Assembly (NCBI GenBank): GCA_033764265.1
Contig: JANRJB010000245.1
Coordinates: forward strand, 1-11,221
Origin: VGEM01 sp033764265
Lineage (GTDB): Bacteria > Pseudomonadota > Alphaproteobacteria > Rhodospirillales > Rhodospirillaceae
DNA length: 11,221 nucleotides
Reading direction: 5' to 3'
In this document: one piece after another, positions 1 to 6,627 of the stretch
Layout of the letters: each line of letters starts with the position of its first letter
Numbering within the stretch: position 1 is the first letter of the stretch
Made by a program: the position numbers and the translations under genes
Notes under the pieces: model-generated
The model's input: only the letters and a program-made list of their open reading frames with translations
The model's database searches: none
What the model was told of the DNA's origin: nothing

Positions 1-70
1 CTTCGCGAAACGAGTAACCGTGGCGGCTTCGGTCCTTCGGGGGGCGGGAAGCGGGAGCGGCAGTCGGCAT
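1..70 (-). CDS. Possible 5' end of a minus-strand gene running off the left edge
   Basis: An ATG on the minus strand at 70-68 opens a frame that stays open to the window edge (23 codons, beginning MPTAAPASRPPKDR). An AGGTG stretch lies about 4 bases upstream. It would be the next gene downstream of the methyltransferase on the same strand. A second minus-strand frame, starting at a GTG a few bases upstream, is also open to the edge, as is common in GC-rich DNA, so the reading frame is not secure. No family can be recognised from so few residues. Confidence 0.22.
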   Translation of the reverse strand, partial: MPTAAPASRPPKDRSRHGYSFRE

Positions 71-116
71 AGGGCACCTGTGGCGCCGGGGTGAGCGACG
101 CCGCAGGGTGGCACAG

Positions 117-172
117 TCAGGAAAAATCGTCAATCAGGAAATGGAAAATTCCTGTTGAGGGCTCCAGGCCCT
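117..172 (-). terminator. Two small hairpins after the methyltransferase stop, possible weak terminator
   Basis: Directly downstream of the methyltransferase stop on the minus strand are two perfect stems. One is AGGGC/GCCCT with a 5-base loop at 158-172. The other is CAGGAA/TTCCTG with an 8-base loop at 135-154. About ten bases beyond the second stem, reading leftward on the minus strand, there is a run of five T. The position fits transcription termination, but the stems are short and the T run is not adjacent, so this is suggestive only. The rest of 71-171 shows nothing else recognisable. Confidence 0.3.
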
Positions 173-1326
173 TATTTCTCAGCCACGAACACCGGCACGG
201 GTCCGAAGCTACCCATGTAGCCTTTGTTCTTGTCGGTGTTGACCGCCACCTTGGTCATGTACGGCGTGCGCTCGATGCGCACCTTGTCGCGGGCGAAGCC
301 GGCCGCCACCGCGTTGCCGATATGGTCCATGCGCAGCATCTTCACCAGGAACTGCTCGTTGTTGTTATAGGCCTCCCACGCGCCCAGGAACTCGCGGATC
401 GGCTCGGGCGTTTCGGTGCGCCAGGCGTCCCAATGCACCATCACTCCGCCCGGTTTCAACAGGCGGTGGCATTCCTTGAAGATGGCGGGCGCGGCGGTGG
501 TCGAGGTTTCGTGGAACATCAAGGACGAGGTCACCACGTCGAAATAGTCGTCGGGGAAACTGGTGCGCTCGGCGTTCTGCTGACTGAAGTGCACGGCATG
601 GCCCATGGCGTTGGCCCGGGCGTGGCCGTAGCGCAGGCACGGCGCGCCGACATCGATGGCGTAGACCTCGGCCGTCGGGAAATGCTTGGCCCACGGCACC
701 GAGGAATTGCCGATGGTGCAGCCCATGTCGAGCACGCGCGCCGGGCTGCGGCCGGGGAAACGGGTCTTGAAGTAGTTGACGCAGGTTTCGCCGCTGGCGT
801 CGTTCTCGGGGCCCATCATGCCCATGGCGTAGATCGGCACGCTCAGGTCGTAGACCAAGCCCTCGGCCAGGTCGCCGTCGGCGAAGTCGGAGTGATAACC
901 GCCCGGTTGCTGGTGGATGTCGTAGGCGGTGTGGTAGCGCGGCATCGGCAGTCCGGGGTCGAGCGTGAGCGAACCCAGCTGCTTCTTGCCGCGCGCCCGC
1001 GCCAAGGTCTCGGGCAGGGTGCGTTCGACCGTGTCGATGGTCGAGGCCCACATTTGCCGTTGGCTCTCGCCCTGCATGAAGCTCCACAGCTGATAAGTCG
1101 GGTCCCTGGTCATCACCTTGCGGACCTCGTGGCCGTCCTTGGGCGCGCGGCCGTGTTCCTTCTCGAACGCCGGCTTCACCCGCTTCTCGTAAACCGTCAC
1201 GCTGCCGGGGCTGACGTGGCGCGACAGGTGCTGGCGCAACGACAGCACGAAGTCCTGGCGCATGTCCTCGTCGTGGCTGGGCCGCGGCAGCATGTCGTGC
1301 GGCGTCTGACGAAAGGCGAGGCTCAT
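172..1326 (-). CDS. Class I SAM-dependent methyltransferase
   Basis: Predicted to transfer a methyl group from S-adenosylmethionine to an unidentified small molecule in the cytoplasm. It has 384 residues. The C-terminal half is a Rossmann-fold methyltransferase: motif I VLDMGCTIGNSS at about 198-209 (SAM glycine loop), the acidic end of strand 2 in AIDVG (223-227), motif II in FPDDYFDVVTSSLMFHE (257-273), and motif III LLKPGGVMVHWD (289-300). The order matches UbiE/COQ5-like small-molecule methyltransferases. The first about 180 residues are an additional region, helical at the start and then containing GGYHSDFADGD, that is not part of the core fold and may shape the substrate pocket. The ATG at 1326 is preceded by GGGAG at a 6-base spacing. 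It lies 24 bp after the PhyH-like oxygenase, almost certainly in the same transcript, so a shared substrate pathway is likely. The substrate is not predictable. Confidence 0.88.
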   Translation of the reverse strand: MSLAFRQTPHDMLPRPSHDEDMRQDFVLSLRQHLSRHVSPGSVTVYEKRVKPAFEKEHGRAPKDGHEVRKVMTRDPTYQLWSFMQGESQRQMWASTIDTVERTLPETLARARGKKQLGSLTLDPGLPMPRYHTAYDIHQQPGGYHSDFADGDLAEGLVYDLSVPIYAMGMMGPENDASGETCVNYFKTRFPGRSPARVLDMGCTIGNSSVPWAKHFPTAEVYAIDVGAPCLRYGHARANAMGHAVHFSQQNAERTSFPDDYFDVVTSSLMFHETSTTAAPAIFKECHRLLKPGGVMVHWDAWRTETPEPIREFLGAWEAYNNNEQFLVKMLRMDHIGNAVAAGFARDKVRIERTPYMTKVAVNTDKNKGYMGSFGPVPVFVAEK

Positions 1327-1350
1327 GTCGGGCTCCCGGAAACTGATGCC

Positions 1351-2310
1351 TTATTCGGCGGCCTGGCGGGTTTCGCGCGGCGCGCGGCGCCACACCACCG
1401 GGAACAGCGCGTCGTCGCCCGGACGGTCGCCGGGCCTGGCCCCCTTGACCATCTCGTCGAGCGGCAGGCCTGGCGTGTTGACGCACTCGGGCCGCGGGTC
1501 CCAGCGGATGTCGTTGCCCAGCCAGCGCGTCGACAGCGCGATGCGATCGCGGCGCGGGTCGGGGTTGTCGCCGCCGCCGTGATGAACGCGGGGATGGATC
1601 AGGATGGCGTCGCCCGGGTTCATGTCGAAGGCCAGGAAGCGAACAGACGGATCGTCGCGGCGCTGCTCGTAATCGATGAAGTCGGGGCGGCTGTCCTTGG
1701 GCCAGGCGATCTGGCGGGCGTTGAAGCTGCGCGGCCACTGCATCGTCATGTCGCGGTGGGTGCCGGCCACGGTCTCGACGCAGCTTTCCTTGCCGATCGG
1801 CGACAGCGCGATCCACAACGACGGGATCATCTCGCCCGACACCGGCCAGGCCGGGTAGTCGGCGTGCCAGTAGGTGTTGACGCCGCAGCCGGCGTCTTTC
1901 ACGAACATCTGATCCCAGTAGAAGCGCACCTCGTCGGCCTGCATCACCCGCCCGACGATCTCGCCGGCGGGGGATTGCAGCGCGAAGTCGCGGAAATCCT
2001 GGTCCCAGTGCCACATCCACTTGCAGCCGGTGAACTTGTTGCCCGACCGCTCCGACAAGCGTTTCGGATTGTCGACCGCGGCCATCTCGGCGGACAGCTT
2101 GGGGTCGCCCGCCAGGAACGCGGGCGGCAGGTGGTACATCTTGCGGCCGGCCTCGAGGTCGGCGCGCATGCGCGTCCAGGCCTTGAGCAATCGGTCGACC
2201 CACACCTGAGGAATGGCGTCGCGCAGACAGACCACGCCGTCGCGGTCGTAGCTGTCAATTTCTTCCTGGGTCACGGTGCCGGGCCGGCGGCTGAGGGCGC
2301 GAGCAGTCAT
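1351..2310 (-). CDS. Phytanoyl-CoA dioxygenase (PhyH) family Fe(II)/2-oxoglutarate oxygenase
   Basis: Predicted non-heme iron oxygenase that couples 2-oxoglutarate decarboxylation to hydroxylation of an unknown substrate. It has 319 residues, normal for the PhyH family. The iron-binding facial triad is visible: H149 and D151 in WHADYP, and the distal histidine H244 in RVHHGGGDN (H243 is the alternative). R256, in DPRRDRIALSTRW about 12 residues later, fits the arginine that binds the 2-oxoglutarate carboxylate. The N-terminal QEEIDSYDRDGVVCLRD is the usual PhyH opening ('dGyvvlrd'). The start is well defined: ATG at 2310 with AGGAG 7 bases upstream. It is the first gene of the minus-strand pair with the methyltransferase and is divergent from the LysR gene, which probably controls it. 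PhyH members act on acyl-CoAs, alkaloids, halogenation substrates and others, so the family name does not fix the substrate. Confidence 0.9.
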   Translation of the reverse strand: MTARALSRRPGTVTQEEIDSYDRDGVVCLRDAIPQVWVDRLLKAWTRMRADLEAGRKMYHLPPAFLAGDPKLSAEMAAVDNPKRLSERSGNKFTGCKWMWHWDQDFRDFALQSPAGEIVGRVMQADEVRFYWDQMFVKDAGCGVNTYWHADYPAWPVSGEMIPSLWIALSPIGKESCVETVAGTHRDMTMQWPRSFNARQIAWPKDSRPDFIDYEQRRDDPSVRFLAFDMNPGDAILIHPRVHHGGGDNPDPRRDRIALSTRWLGNDIRWDPRPECVNTPGLPLDEMVKGARPGDRPGDDALFPVVWRRAPRETRQAAE

Positions 2311-2365
2311 GGCGGGTCTCCTGTTGGACGCGTGGCAAGGCCAGCGCCCCGACCTTGCCGCCCGG

Positions 2366-2417
2366 TGGTATAGAAATCCAATATCATATGGTTATATGGT
2401 ATAGTTGAAACATATAG
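2366..2417. promoter_or_regulatory. AT-rich divergent promoter/operator candidate with palindrome
   Basis: The gap between the divergent PhyH and LysR genes has an about 50-bp AT-rich island in otherwise about 70% GC DNA. At 2381-2402 lies an imperfect 22-bp palindrome whose core is CATAT-GGTT-ATATG (2385-2398). The outer arms (ATA/TAT) also match, with one mismatched pair per arm. GGTATAG occurs at 2367-2373 and again at 2398-2404, 31 bp apart (about three helical turns), and a related CATATAG is at 2411-2417. T2384-N11-A2396 fits the loose LysR-family T-N11-A rule, which means little in AT-rich DNA. Inference: binding site of the adjacent LysR regulator overlapping one or both promoters. 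No confident -35/-10 pair could be assigned. Confidence 0.5.
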
Positions 2418-2435
2418 AAGGCCGAGGCCGCCGCC

Positions 2436-3365
2436 ATGGAACTCCGCCAACTGCGCCACTTCCTGGCCGTGGTCGACGCCGGGTCGTTCAGCCGGGCGGC
2501 GGCGGCGCTGCACGTGTCGCAGCCGTCGTTGTCGGTCAGTGTGCGGCAGTTGGAGCGCGAAGTCGGCGAGCGGTTGCTGGTGCGCGGGCCTCACGGCGCG
2601 GCGCCGACGCCGGCCGGCGCGCTGTTCGCCAGGCACGCGCGCTCGGTGCTGCGCGAAGCCGATAAGGCGGTCGAGGAGGTGGGCCGGCTGCGCAGCCTGC
2701 GCCAGGGCCGCGTCACCTTCGGCCTGACGGCAGTGTTCAGCACCTTCATCGCGCCCGCGGCGATCGCGGCGTTTCATCGCGCTCATCCCGGGATCGACGT
2801 GGTCGCCGATGTGTCCACGCACCCGTGGGCGCAGATCGAGGACAACATCGCCGCCGGCGCGTGGGACTTCGCCTTCGCGCTGCTCAGGCCGGACAGCGTT
2901 TCGAACGAGGCGTTGACCGTCGAGCCGCTGGCCGAGTTCGAGTCCGGGGTTTATGCCGCGGCCAATCATCCCCTGGCCAGACGCGCCAGGGTCGGCGTGG
3001 CGGCGCTGGCGGAGTTCACGTGGCTGGTCAGTTCCTACACCCAGGGCGGCGCCTTCCTGGAGCGCGCCTTCGCCGCCGCCGGACAGCCGCAGTCCAAGGC
3101 GCGGGCGGGGGCGCGGCCCGAGGTGCGCGTGGTGTCGAACTCGTTCAATCTGATGAAGGACCTGTTGGAGCAGCACCCGTTCCTGTGCGTGTTGCCGCAC
3201 CGGTTCGTCGCCCGCGACGTTGCCGCCGGGCACCTGGTGCGCCTGCGCCAGGACACCATCAAAGTCAGCTCGCGCGCCGGCCTGGTGCGCTCGGCCCGCA
3301 CCGAGCCGACCTCGGCGGCCAGCGATCTGATGGAGGCGTTGCGCGTCGCCTCGCGCGCGGTGTGA
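2436..3365 (+). CDS. LysR-type transcriptional regulator
   Basis: DNA-binding regulator of 309 residues, the standard LysR length. The winged helix-turn-helix occupies about residues 1-60. It opens MELRQLRHFLAVVDAGSFSR, the HTH is around 18-40 (AAAALHVSQPSLSVSVRQLE), and the wing ends near ERLLVRGPHGAAPTPAG. The linker helix follows to about residue 90. The effector-binding domain, a periplasmic-binding-protein-like fold, starts at GRVTFGLTAVFSTF. The ligand is unknown but is probably the substrate or an intermediate of a neighbouring pathway. The ATG start has only a modest GAGG about 8 bases upstream. Divergence from the PhyH-methyltransferase pair, with a palindrome between them, is the classical LysR arrangement of autoregulation plus control of the divergent operon. 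It may also control the oxygenase genes further right; this is inference. Confidence 0.93.
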   Translation: MELRQLRHFLAVVDAGSFSRAAAALHVSQPSLSVSVRQLEREVGERLLVRGPHGAAPTPAGALFARHARSVLREADKAVEEVGRLRSLRQGRVTFGLTAVFSTFIAPAAIAAFHRAHPGIDVVADVSTHPWAQIEDNIAAGAWDFAFALLRPDSVSNEALTVEPLAEFESGVYAAANHPLARRARVGVAALAEFTWLVSSYTQGGAFLERAFAAAGQPQSKARAGARPEVRVVSNSFNLMKDLLEQHPFLCVLPHRFVARDVAAGHLVRLRQDTIKVSSRAGLVRSARTEPTSAASDLMEALRVASRAV

Positions 3366-3371
3366 CGACGA

Positions 3372-3490
3372 GAGCAATTTACTCCGACCCCATTGAACAC
3401 GCCGCACGCCCCGGATTTATTCCGGGGCCCACGCATCGACACGCGCCGATGCTGTCTGTGCGGGAGCAATTTACTACGACCCCATTGAAC
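3372..3490. repeat. Composite interspersed repeat: 27-bp direct repeats around a hairpin core
   Basis: Two 27-bp copies in the same orientation lie at 3372-3398 and 3464-3490. They begin GAGCAATTTACT and end CGACCCCATTGAAC, and differ by one base (C versus A at position 13). The 65-bp core between them carries a perfect 8-bp stem GCCCCGGA/TCCGGGGC (3408-3428) and a perfect 6-bp stem GCATCG/CGATGC (3433-3452). The element fills nearly all of the 131-bp convergent gap, starting 6 bp after the LysR stop and ending 6 bp before the hydrolase stop. No protein is credible inside it. The layout resembles REP/MITE-like intergenic elements. Copies elsewhere in the genome would confirm this but cannot be checked here. 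Confidence 0.7.
3408..3428. terminator. Strong hairpin in convergent gap, possible bidirectional terminator
   Basis: A perfect 8-bp GC-rich stem (GCCCCGGA / TCCGGGGC) with a TTTAT loop sits between the convergent LysR and hydrolase genes. It could stop transcription from both sides. There is no adjacent T tract, so intrinsic termination is not demonstrated. The same hairpin is also part of the repeat element. Confidence 0.35.
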
Positions 3491-3496
3491 GCCGTC

Positions 3497-4318
3497 TCAG
3501 CTATCCAGGAACTCGCGCAGCATGCGGCCGACCGCGGCCGTCTCGGCGTCGAGAAATCCGTGCGTCCAGCCGGGCAGGTCCTTGACCGTGCCGTTGCGGA
3601 GCAATGGTTTCGCCCGCGGTGTGTACGGCCACAGGTCGTCCTCGGGATTTAGGATCAAGACCGGGTGCGTGGTTTTCTTCAGCGCCGCGGAAATGTCGTA
3701 GTTGAACGCCGCGCGGTGGCCCCATGGCGACCAGTCGGGATTGCGCCGGCCCTCCAGGTAGATGTTAAGGGCGCGATGGTCGCTGGGTTCCATGCGCCAG
3801 AAATTGTCGCGGAACCCGCGCCAGCCGGGCGAGATGCCAGCGACGCGCTCGTCGATCGGCTTGGGCGTGTATTGGCGCTTGAACTGCTCGGTCTCCTTGG
3901 GCGTGAAGGTGGTGGCCGAGATCATGACCACCTTCCGCACCACGGTGTGCGCCTGCTGGGCCATCTCCACCGCCGTCAGTGATCCGGTGTGGTAGCCCAT
4001 CACGTCGAGCATGCCGAGGCCCAGGCTAGCCACGAACTCCAGCATTGCCGCGGCGTAGTCGGCGATTTCGGGCGGGGCCGGCGGCGGGTCGGACATGCCG
4101 AAGCCGGGCGTGTCGGGCGCCACGACGTAGCGGTCGCGGCCCATCTCGCGCATCAGGTTCTCGTAGACGTAACCCGACAGCGGGCTCGGATGCAGCAGCA
4201 ACAGCGGGCTGCGGGCGCCGTGCGAACCGGCGACGCGGTAGTGGATTTGGCCGAAGCGGCCGTCGGCATATCCACGCTTGATCTTGGCGGGCTCGGTCCC
4301 GCCCATGGTCGGCGACAT
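3497..4318 (-). CDS. Alpha/beta hydrolase-fold protein with histidine at the nucleophile elbow (GYHTG)
   Basis: A 273-residue alpha/beta hydrolase-fold protein, probably cytoplasmic (no signal peptide). Visible are the oxyanion-loop segment LLLLHPSPLSG (about 39-49), the strand-4 region VVAPDTPGFGMSD (65-77), the elbow VMGYHTGS (106-113), a candidate acid in LNPEDDLW (D227 or D228) and the C-terminal histidine H253 in GWTHGF. At the elbow, G-x-S-x-G is replaced by G108-Y-H110-T-G112, so the usual serine nucleophile is histidine while the acid and histidine remain. Whether it is a hydrolase, a lyase or something else is not predictable. The start chosen is the ATG at 4318, preceded by AGGGGGA about 5 bases upstream. 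A longer frame to 4405 lacks such a site. It diverges from the flavin monooxygenase gene, and a second His-elbow relative lies beyond that gene. Confidence 0.85.
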   Translation of the reverse strand: MSPTMGGTEPAKIKRGYADGRFGQIHYRVAGSHGARSPLLLLHPSPLSGYVYENLMREMGRDRYVVAPDTPGFGMSDPPPAPPEIADYAAAMLEFVASLGLGMLDVMGYHTGSLTAVEMAQQAHTVVRKVVMISATTFTPKETEQFKRQYTPKPIDERVAGISPGWRGFRDNFWRMEPSDHRALNIYLEGRRNPDWSPWGHRAAFNYDISAALKKTTHPVLILNPEDDLWPYTPRAKPLLRNGTVKDLPGWTHGFLDAETAAVGRMLREFLDS

Positions 4319-4477
4319 GCGATCCCCCTGCCGTGCGGCGGTTGTTTCGACCAAGTCTAGCCTGTCCTCTCCGCGATCATCGACAAAAATGCGCCGCGAC
4401 GGCACGCCGCCGTTTTCCTATGGTTTCCGCCGTCACGGCTTGGCCCGAAGCGGCCCGGCCAGGGAAGGACCACACCG
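4319..4477. promoter_or_regulatory. Divergent intergenic region, presumed promoters of hydrolase and monooxygenase operon
   Basis: This 159-bp gap separates two divergently transcribed genes, so it should hold both promoters. Shine-Dalgarno sequences are clear at its ends: AGGGGGA for the minus-strand hydrolase and AGGGAAGGA (4461-4469) for the monooxygenase. A small perfect stem ACGGC/GCCGT with a 5-base loop (4399-4413) is followed by TTTT on the plus strand. It could be an attenuator or an operator, but may be chance. No convincing -35/-10 pair or regulator palindrome comparable to 2381-2402 was found. Confidence 0.4.
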
Positions 4478-5707
4478 ATGCCCGCCACGCTCAAGCCCAG
4501 TCACATACCGACTCGCGCCGAAGTCGTCGCCGCCGCGCGCGGCCTGCAGCCGGCGCTGAAAGAGAGCGCGCGCGCAACGGAAGAGCTGCGCATGCTGCCG
4601 TCCGAAACAGTGGCCGACCTGCGCCGCGCCGGTCTCCACAAGCTGTTCACGCCGCGCCGTTTTGGCGGCTGGGAAATGCCGTGGGGCACCCATGTCGATG
4701 TCTCGCGCATCCTGGGTCAGGCCTGCGGGTCCACCGGCTGGGTGTCGTCGGTGGTGTTCACCCATACGTTCTTGTTCGGCCGCTTCGAGCCCAAGGCGCA
4801 GGAGGAGATCTGGGGCGAGAACCCCGATGCCATCATCTCGACCGGGTTCGCCGGCGGCGGCAAGCTCGAACCCGCCGAGGGCGGCTACATCGTCAACGGC
4901 CTGTGGAAGTTCTGCTCCGGCGTCGATCACGCCAACTGCGTGCTGGTCGGCGGCAAGCTGCCCAACTCCAAGGCGGCGTTCATCGACCGCTGGATCGTGC
5001 TGAAACCCGGCGACTTCGAGATCGTCGACACCTGGTATTCGGAAGGCCTGCGCGGCACCGGCTCGAAGGACATCCGCGTCGTCAACGCCTTCATCCCCGC
5101 CCATCGCACGCTCGACGTCATGGAAATGGCGCACAATCCGCCAGGCGCGAAGCTTCACGACTACTATCTCTACGGCGCGGAATTCCACAGCTACTTTGTC
5201 ACGCTCTTGGCCGGGCCGATCCTGGGCGCGGCGCGCGGCGCGTTGACCGAATACCTGGCGCAGACCAAGGGCCGCTCGGGCGCGATGATGGGCGAAAGCA
5301 TCATCGACCAGGTGCCGGTGCAGATCGCGGTGGCGGAATCGATCTCCGAACTGGAGACCGCCGATCTGTTGATCGACACCATGTGCGATTACCTGCACGC
5401 CGAGGGTCTGGCCGGCCGGCCGATCGTCGGCGAACCCAAGCTGCGCATCCGCCGCGACCTGGTGATGGCGGCCAAGCTCGCCAAGTCTTCCGCCGATCGG
5501 CTGTCGGGAATGATGGGCGTGACCGCCCAGACCGGGCATAATGCCGTGCAGCGCTTCTATCGGGACGTGCGCACCATGAGCTCCCATTCGGCTTTCAACT
5601 GGCATCAGACCATGGCGCAAAGCGGCAAATACTACTTCGGCCTGAAGACCGGCGATCCGCGGGTCGACGAGACGTTGCCCCAGACCGTCGCCAAGGCGGC
5701 CGAATGA
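4478..5707 (+). CDS. Group D flavin-dependent monooxygenase, acyl-CoA dehydrogenase fold (HsaA/HpaH-like)
   Basis: Predicted oxygenase component of a two-component flavin monooxygenase, which uses reduced flavin from a separate reductase and O2 to hydroxylate a substrate, typically a phenol or similar ring. It has 409 residues, typical of the group. Order: N-terminal helical domain (about 10-100) with GSTGWVSSV at 84-92; beta domain with GGYIVNGLWKFCSGVDHAN (135-153) and GLRGTGSKDI (190-199, the flavin-contact 'LrGTGS' motif); C-terminal helical bundle with RFYRDVRTMSSH (359-370). The lack of an obvious acyl-CoA catalytic glutamate, together with the C-terminal RDVR...H pattern, favours a monooxygenase over a true acyl-CoA dehydrogenase. 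It begins at ATG 4478 after AGGGAAGGA, and its stop overlaps the next start (ATGA). No flavin reductase lies in the window, so the partner must be elsewhere. The substrate is unknown. Confidence 0.85.
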   Translation: MPATLKPSHIPTRAEVVAAARGLQPALKESARATEELRMLPSETVADLRRAGLHKLFTPRRFGGWEMPWGTHVDVSRILGQACGSTGWVSSVVFTHTFLFGRFEPKAQEEIWGENPDAIISTGFAGGGKLEPAEGGYIVNGLWKFCSGVDHANCVLVGGKLPNSKAAFIDRWIVLKPGDFEIVDTWYSEGLRGTGSKDIRVVNAFIPAHRTLDVMEMAHNPPGAKLHDYYLYGAEFHSYFVTLLAGPILGAARGALTEYLAQTKGRSGAMMGESIIDQVPVQIAVAESISELETADLLIDTMCDYLHAEGLAGRPIVGEPKLRIRRDLVMAAKLAKSSADRLSGMMGVTAQTGHNAVQRFYRDVRTMSSHSAFNWHQTMAQSGKYYFGLKTGDPRVDETLPQTVAKAAE

Positions 5708-6627
5708 GCGATCAGAGCAAAACCCAAGCCAAATCCCCGCCCGGCGGCGGCGAGGGCTACATGGCCGCCGCGGTCGACGTCGACCGCGCCTTCGTGCGCA
5801 TCAAGGAAGGCCTGGTCCACTATCGCCATGCGGGGCAGGAACGGGCCGGGGAAGGCAAGGCCGGCGGGCCGCTGCCGCTGTACATCGTCCACGCCGGCCC
5901 CGGCTCCTCGGCCGGCATGGCGCCGATGATCCAGGAGATGGGCAAGACCCGCCGCGTGATCGCGCCCGACACGCTGGGCAACGGCGATTCCGCCGGCCCC
6001 GGCGTCGCCAATCCCGATCTGGCCTATTACGCCGACAGCGTCGTGCGCGTGATGGACGCGCTCAAGCTGGACCGGGTCGACTATTTCGGCACCCACACCG
6101 GCGCGCACATCGGCACCGAGCTCCTGATTGCCCGGCCCGACCGTTTCCGCCGCGTCATCTTCGACGGCATCGGCATTTTCCCGCCCGCCATGAAGGCCGA
6201 GATGCTGGCCAACTACGCGCCGGCCATGCAGCCCGACGAATTCGGCCGCCACCTAATCTGGGCGTGGAACTTCGTGCGCGACCAGTCGCTGCACTTCCCC
6301 TATTTCAAGCGCACGCCGGAATTCAAGATGAACAACCCGGTGCCGCCGGCGGAGTTCACCCATCGCTCGGTCGTCGAAGTGCTGAAGGCGCTGACCACCT
6401 TTCACAACGGCTACAACGCGGTGTTCAGCCACGACACCGCCGCGCGCCTGAAGCAGCTGAAGATCAGCCCCGCCGACCTGATGTTCATGGTGTCCGAGCC
6501 CGATCCGCTCAACATCTACCTCGACGAGGCCGCCGCCCTGGTGCCCGGCGCCAGGAAAAAGCTGCTCGGCCGCGCCGAAGGGCTGGCCGGACGCATCAAG
6601 GCGATGCACGCGTTCTACGACGCGTGA
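5704..6627 (+). CDS. Alpha/beta hydrolase-fold protein with histidine at the nucleophile elbow (GTHTG)
   Basis: A 307-residue alpha/beta hydrolase-fold protein, translationally coupled to the monooxygenase through a 4-base ATGA overlap (5704-5707). Fold landmarks are the oxyanion-loop segment YIVHAGPGSSAG (60-71), VIAPDTLGNGDSAGP (85-99), the elbow YFGTHTGAHIGTE (127-139), and a candidate acid D267 in MVSEPDPLN. The elbow is G129-T-H131-T-G133, with histidine in place of the catalytic serine, as in the divergent hydrolase to the left. No clear catalytic histidine follows in the usual G-x-x-H position. H302 (KAMHAFYD, six residues from the C-terminus) is the only late candidate. Context suggests it acts on the monooxygenase product, in the way ring-cleavage hydrolases accompany aromatic monooxygenases, but the altered active site argues against a standard C-C or ester hydrolase. 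The overlap with chrA downstream is GTGA. Confidence 0.83.
   Translation: MSDQSKTQAKSPPGGGEGYMAAAVDVDRAFVRIKEGLVHYRHAGQERAGEGKAGGPLPLYIVHAGPGSSAGMAPMIQEMGKTRRVIAPDTLGNGDSAGPGVANPDLAYYADSVVRVMDALKLDRVDYFGTHTGAHIGTELLIARPDRFRRVIFDGIGIFPPAMKAEMLANYAPAMQPDEFGRHLIWAWNFVRDQSLHFPYFKRTPEFKMNNPVPPAEFTHRSVVEVLKALTTFHNGYNAVFSHDTAARLKQLKISPADLMFMVSEPDPLNIYLDEAAALVPGARKKLLGRAEGLAGRIKAMHAFYDA

Noticed and set aside
365..2203. 612-codon minus-strand frame over the same region
   Set aside because: It is a frame-shifted shadow of the PhyH and methyltransferase genes, Arg/Pro/Ala-rich, with no family motif.
91..2373. Uninterrupted 760-codon plus-strand frame across the methyltransferase and PhyH genes
   Set aside because: It is antisense to two genes with clear motifs and ribosome binding sites. 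Its translation is Arg/His/Val/Ala-rich low-complexity sequence with no recognisable domain, as expected for the mirror frame of GC-rich coding DNA.
2307..3407. Minus-strand frame opposite the LysR gene
   Set aside because: It is antisense to a textbook LysR protein, and its composition is that of a GC-rich shadow frame.
3372..3490. CRISPR array
   Set aside because: There are only two repeat copies, the 65-bp interval is itself palindromic, and there are no cas genes.
4319..4405. Longer N-terminus for the left hydrolase
   Set aside because: The extra 29 residues do not resemble the fold, and a strong AGGGGGA ribosome site sits before the internal ATG at 4318.
4433..5620. 395-codon minus-strand frame opposite the monooxygenase
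   Set aside because: Antisense shadow; the plus strand shows the full set of group D monooxygenase motifs.
6264..6623. Upstream extension of the chrA frame
   Set aside because: It lies out of frame inside the hydrolase gene and has no ChrA-like sequence. The GTG at 6624 overlaps the hydrolase stop and gives a normal ChrA N-terminus.
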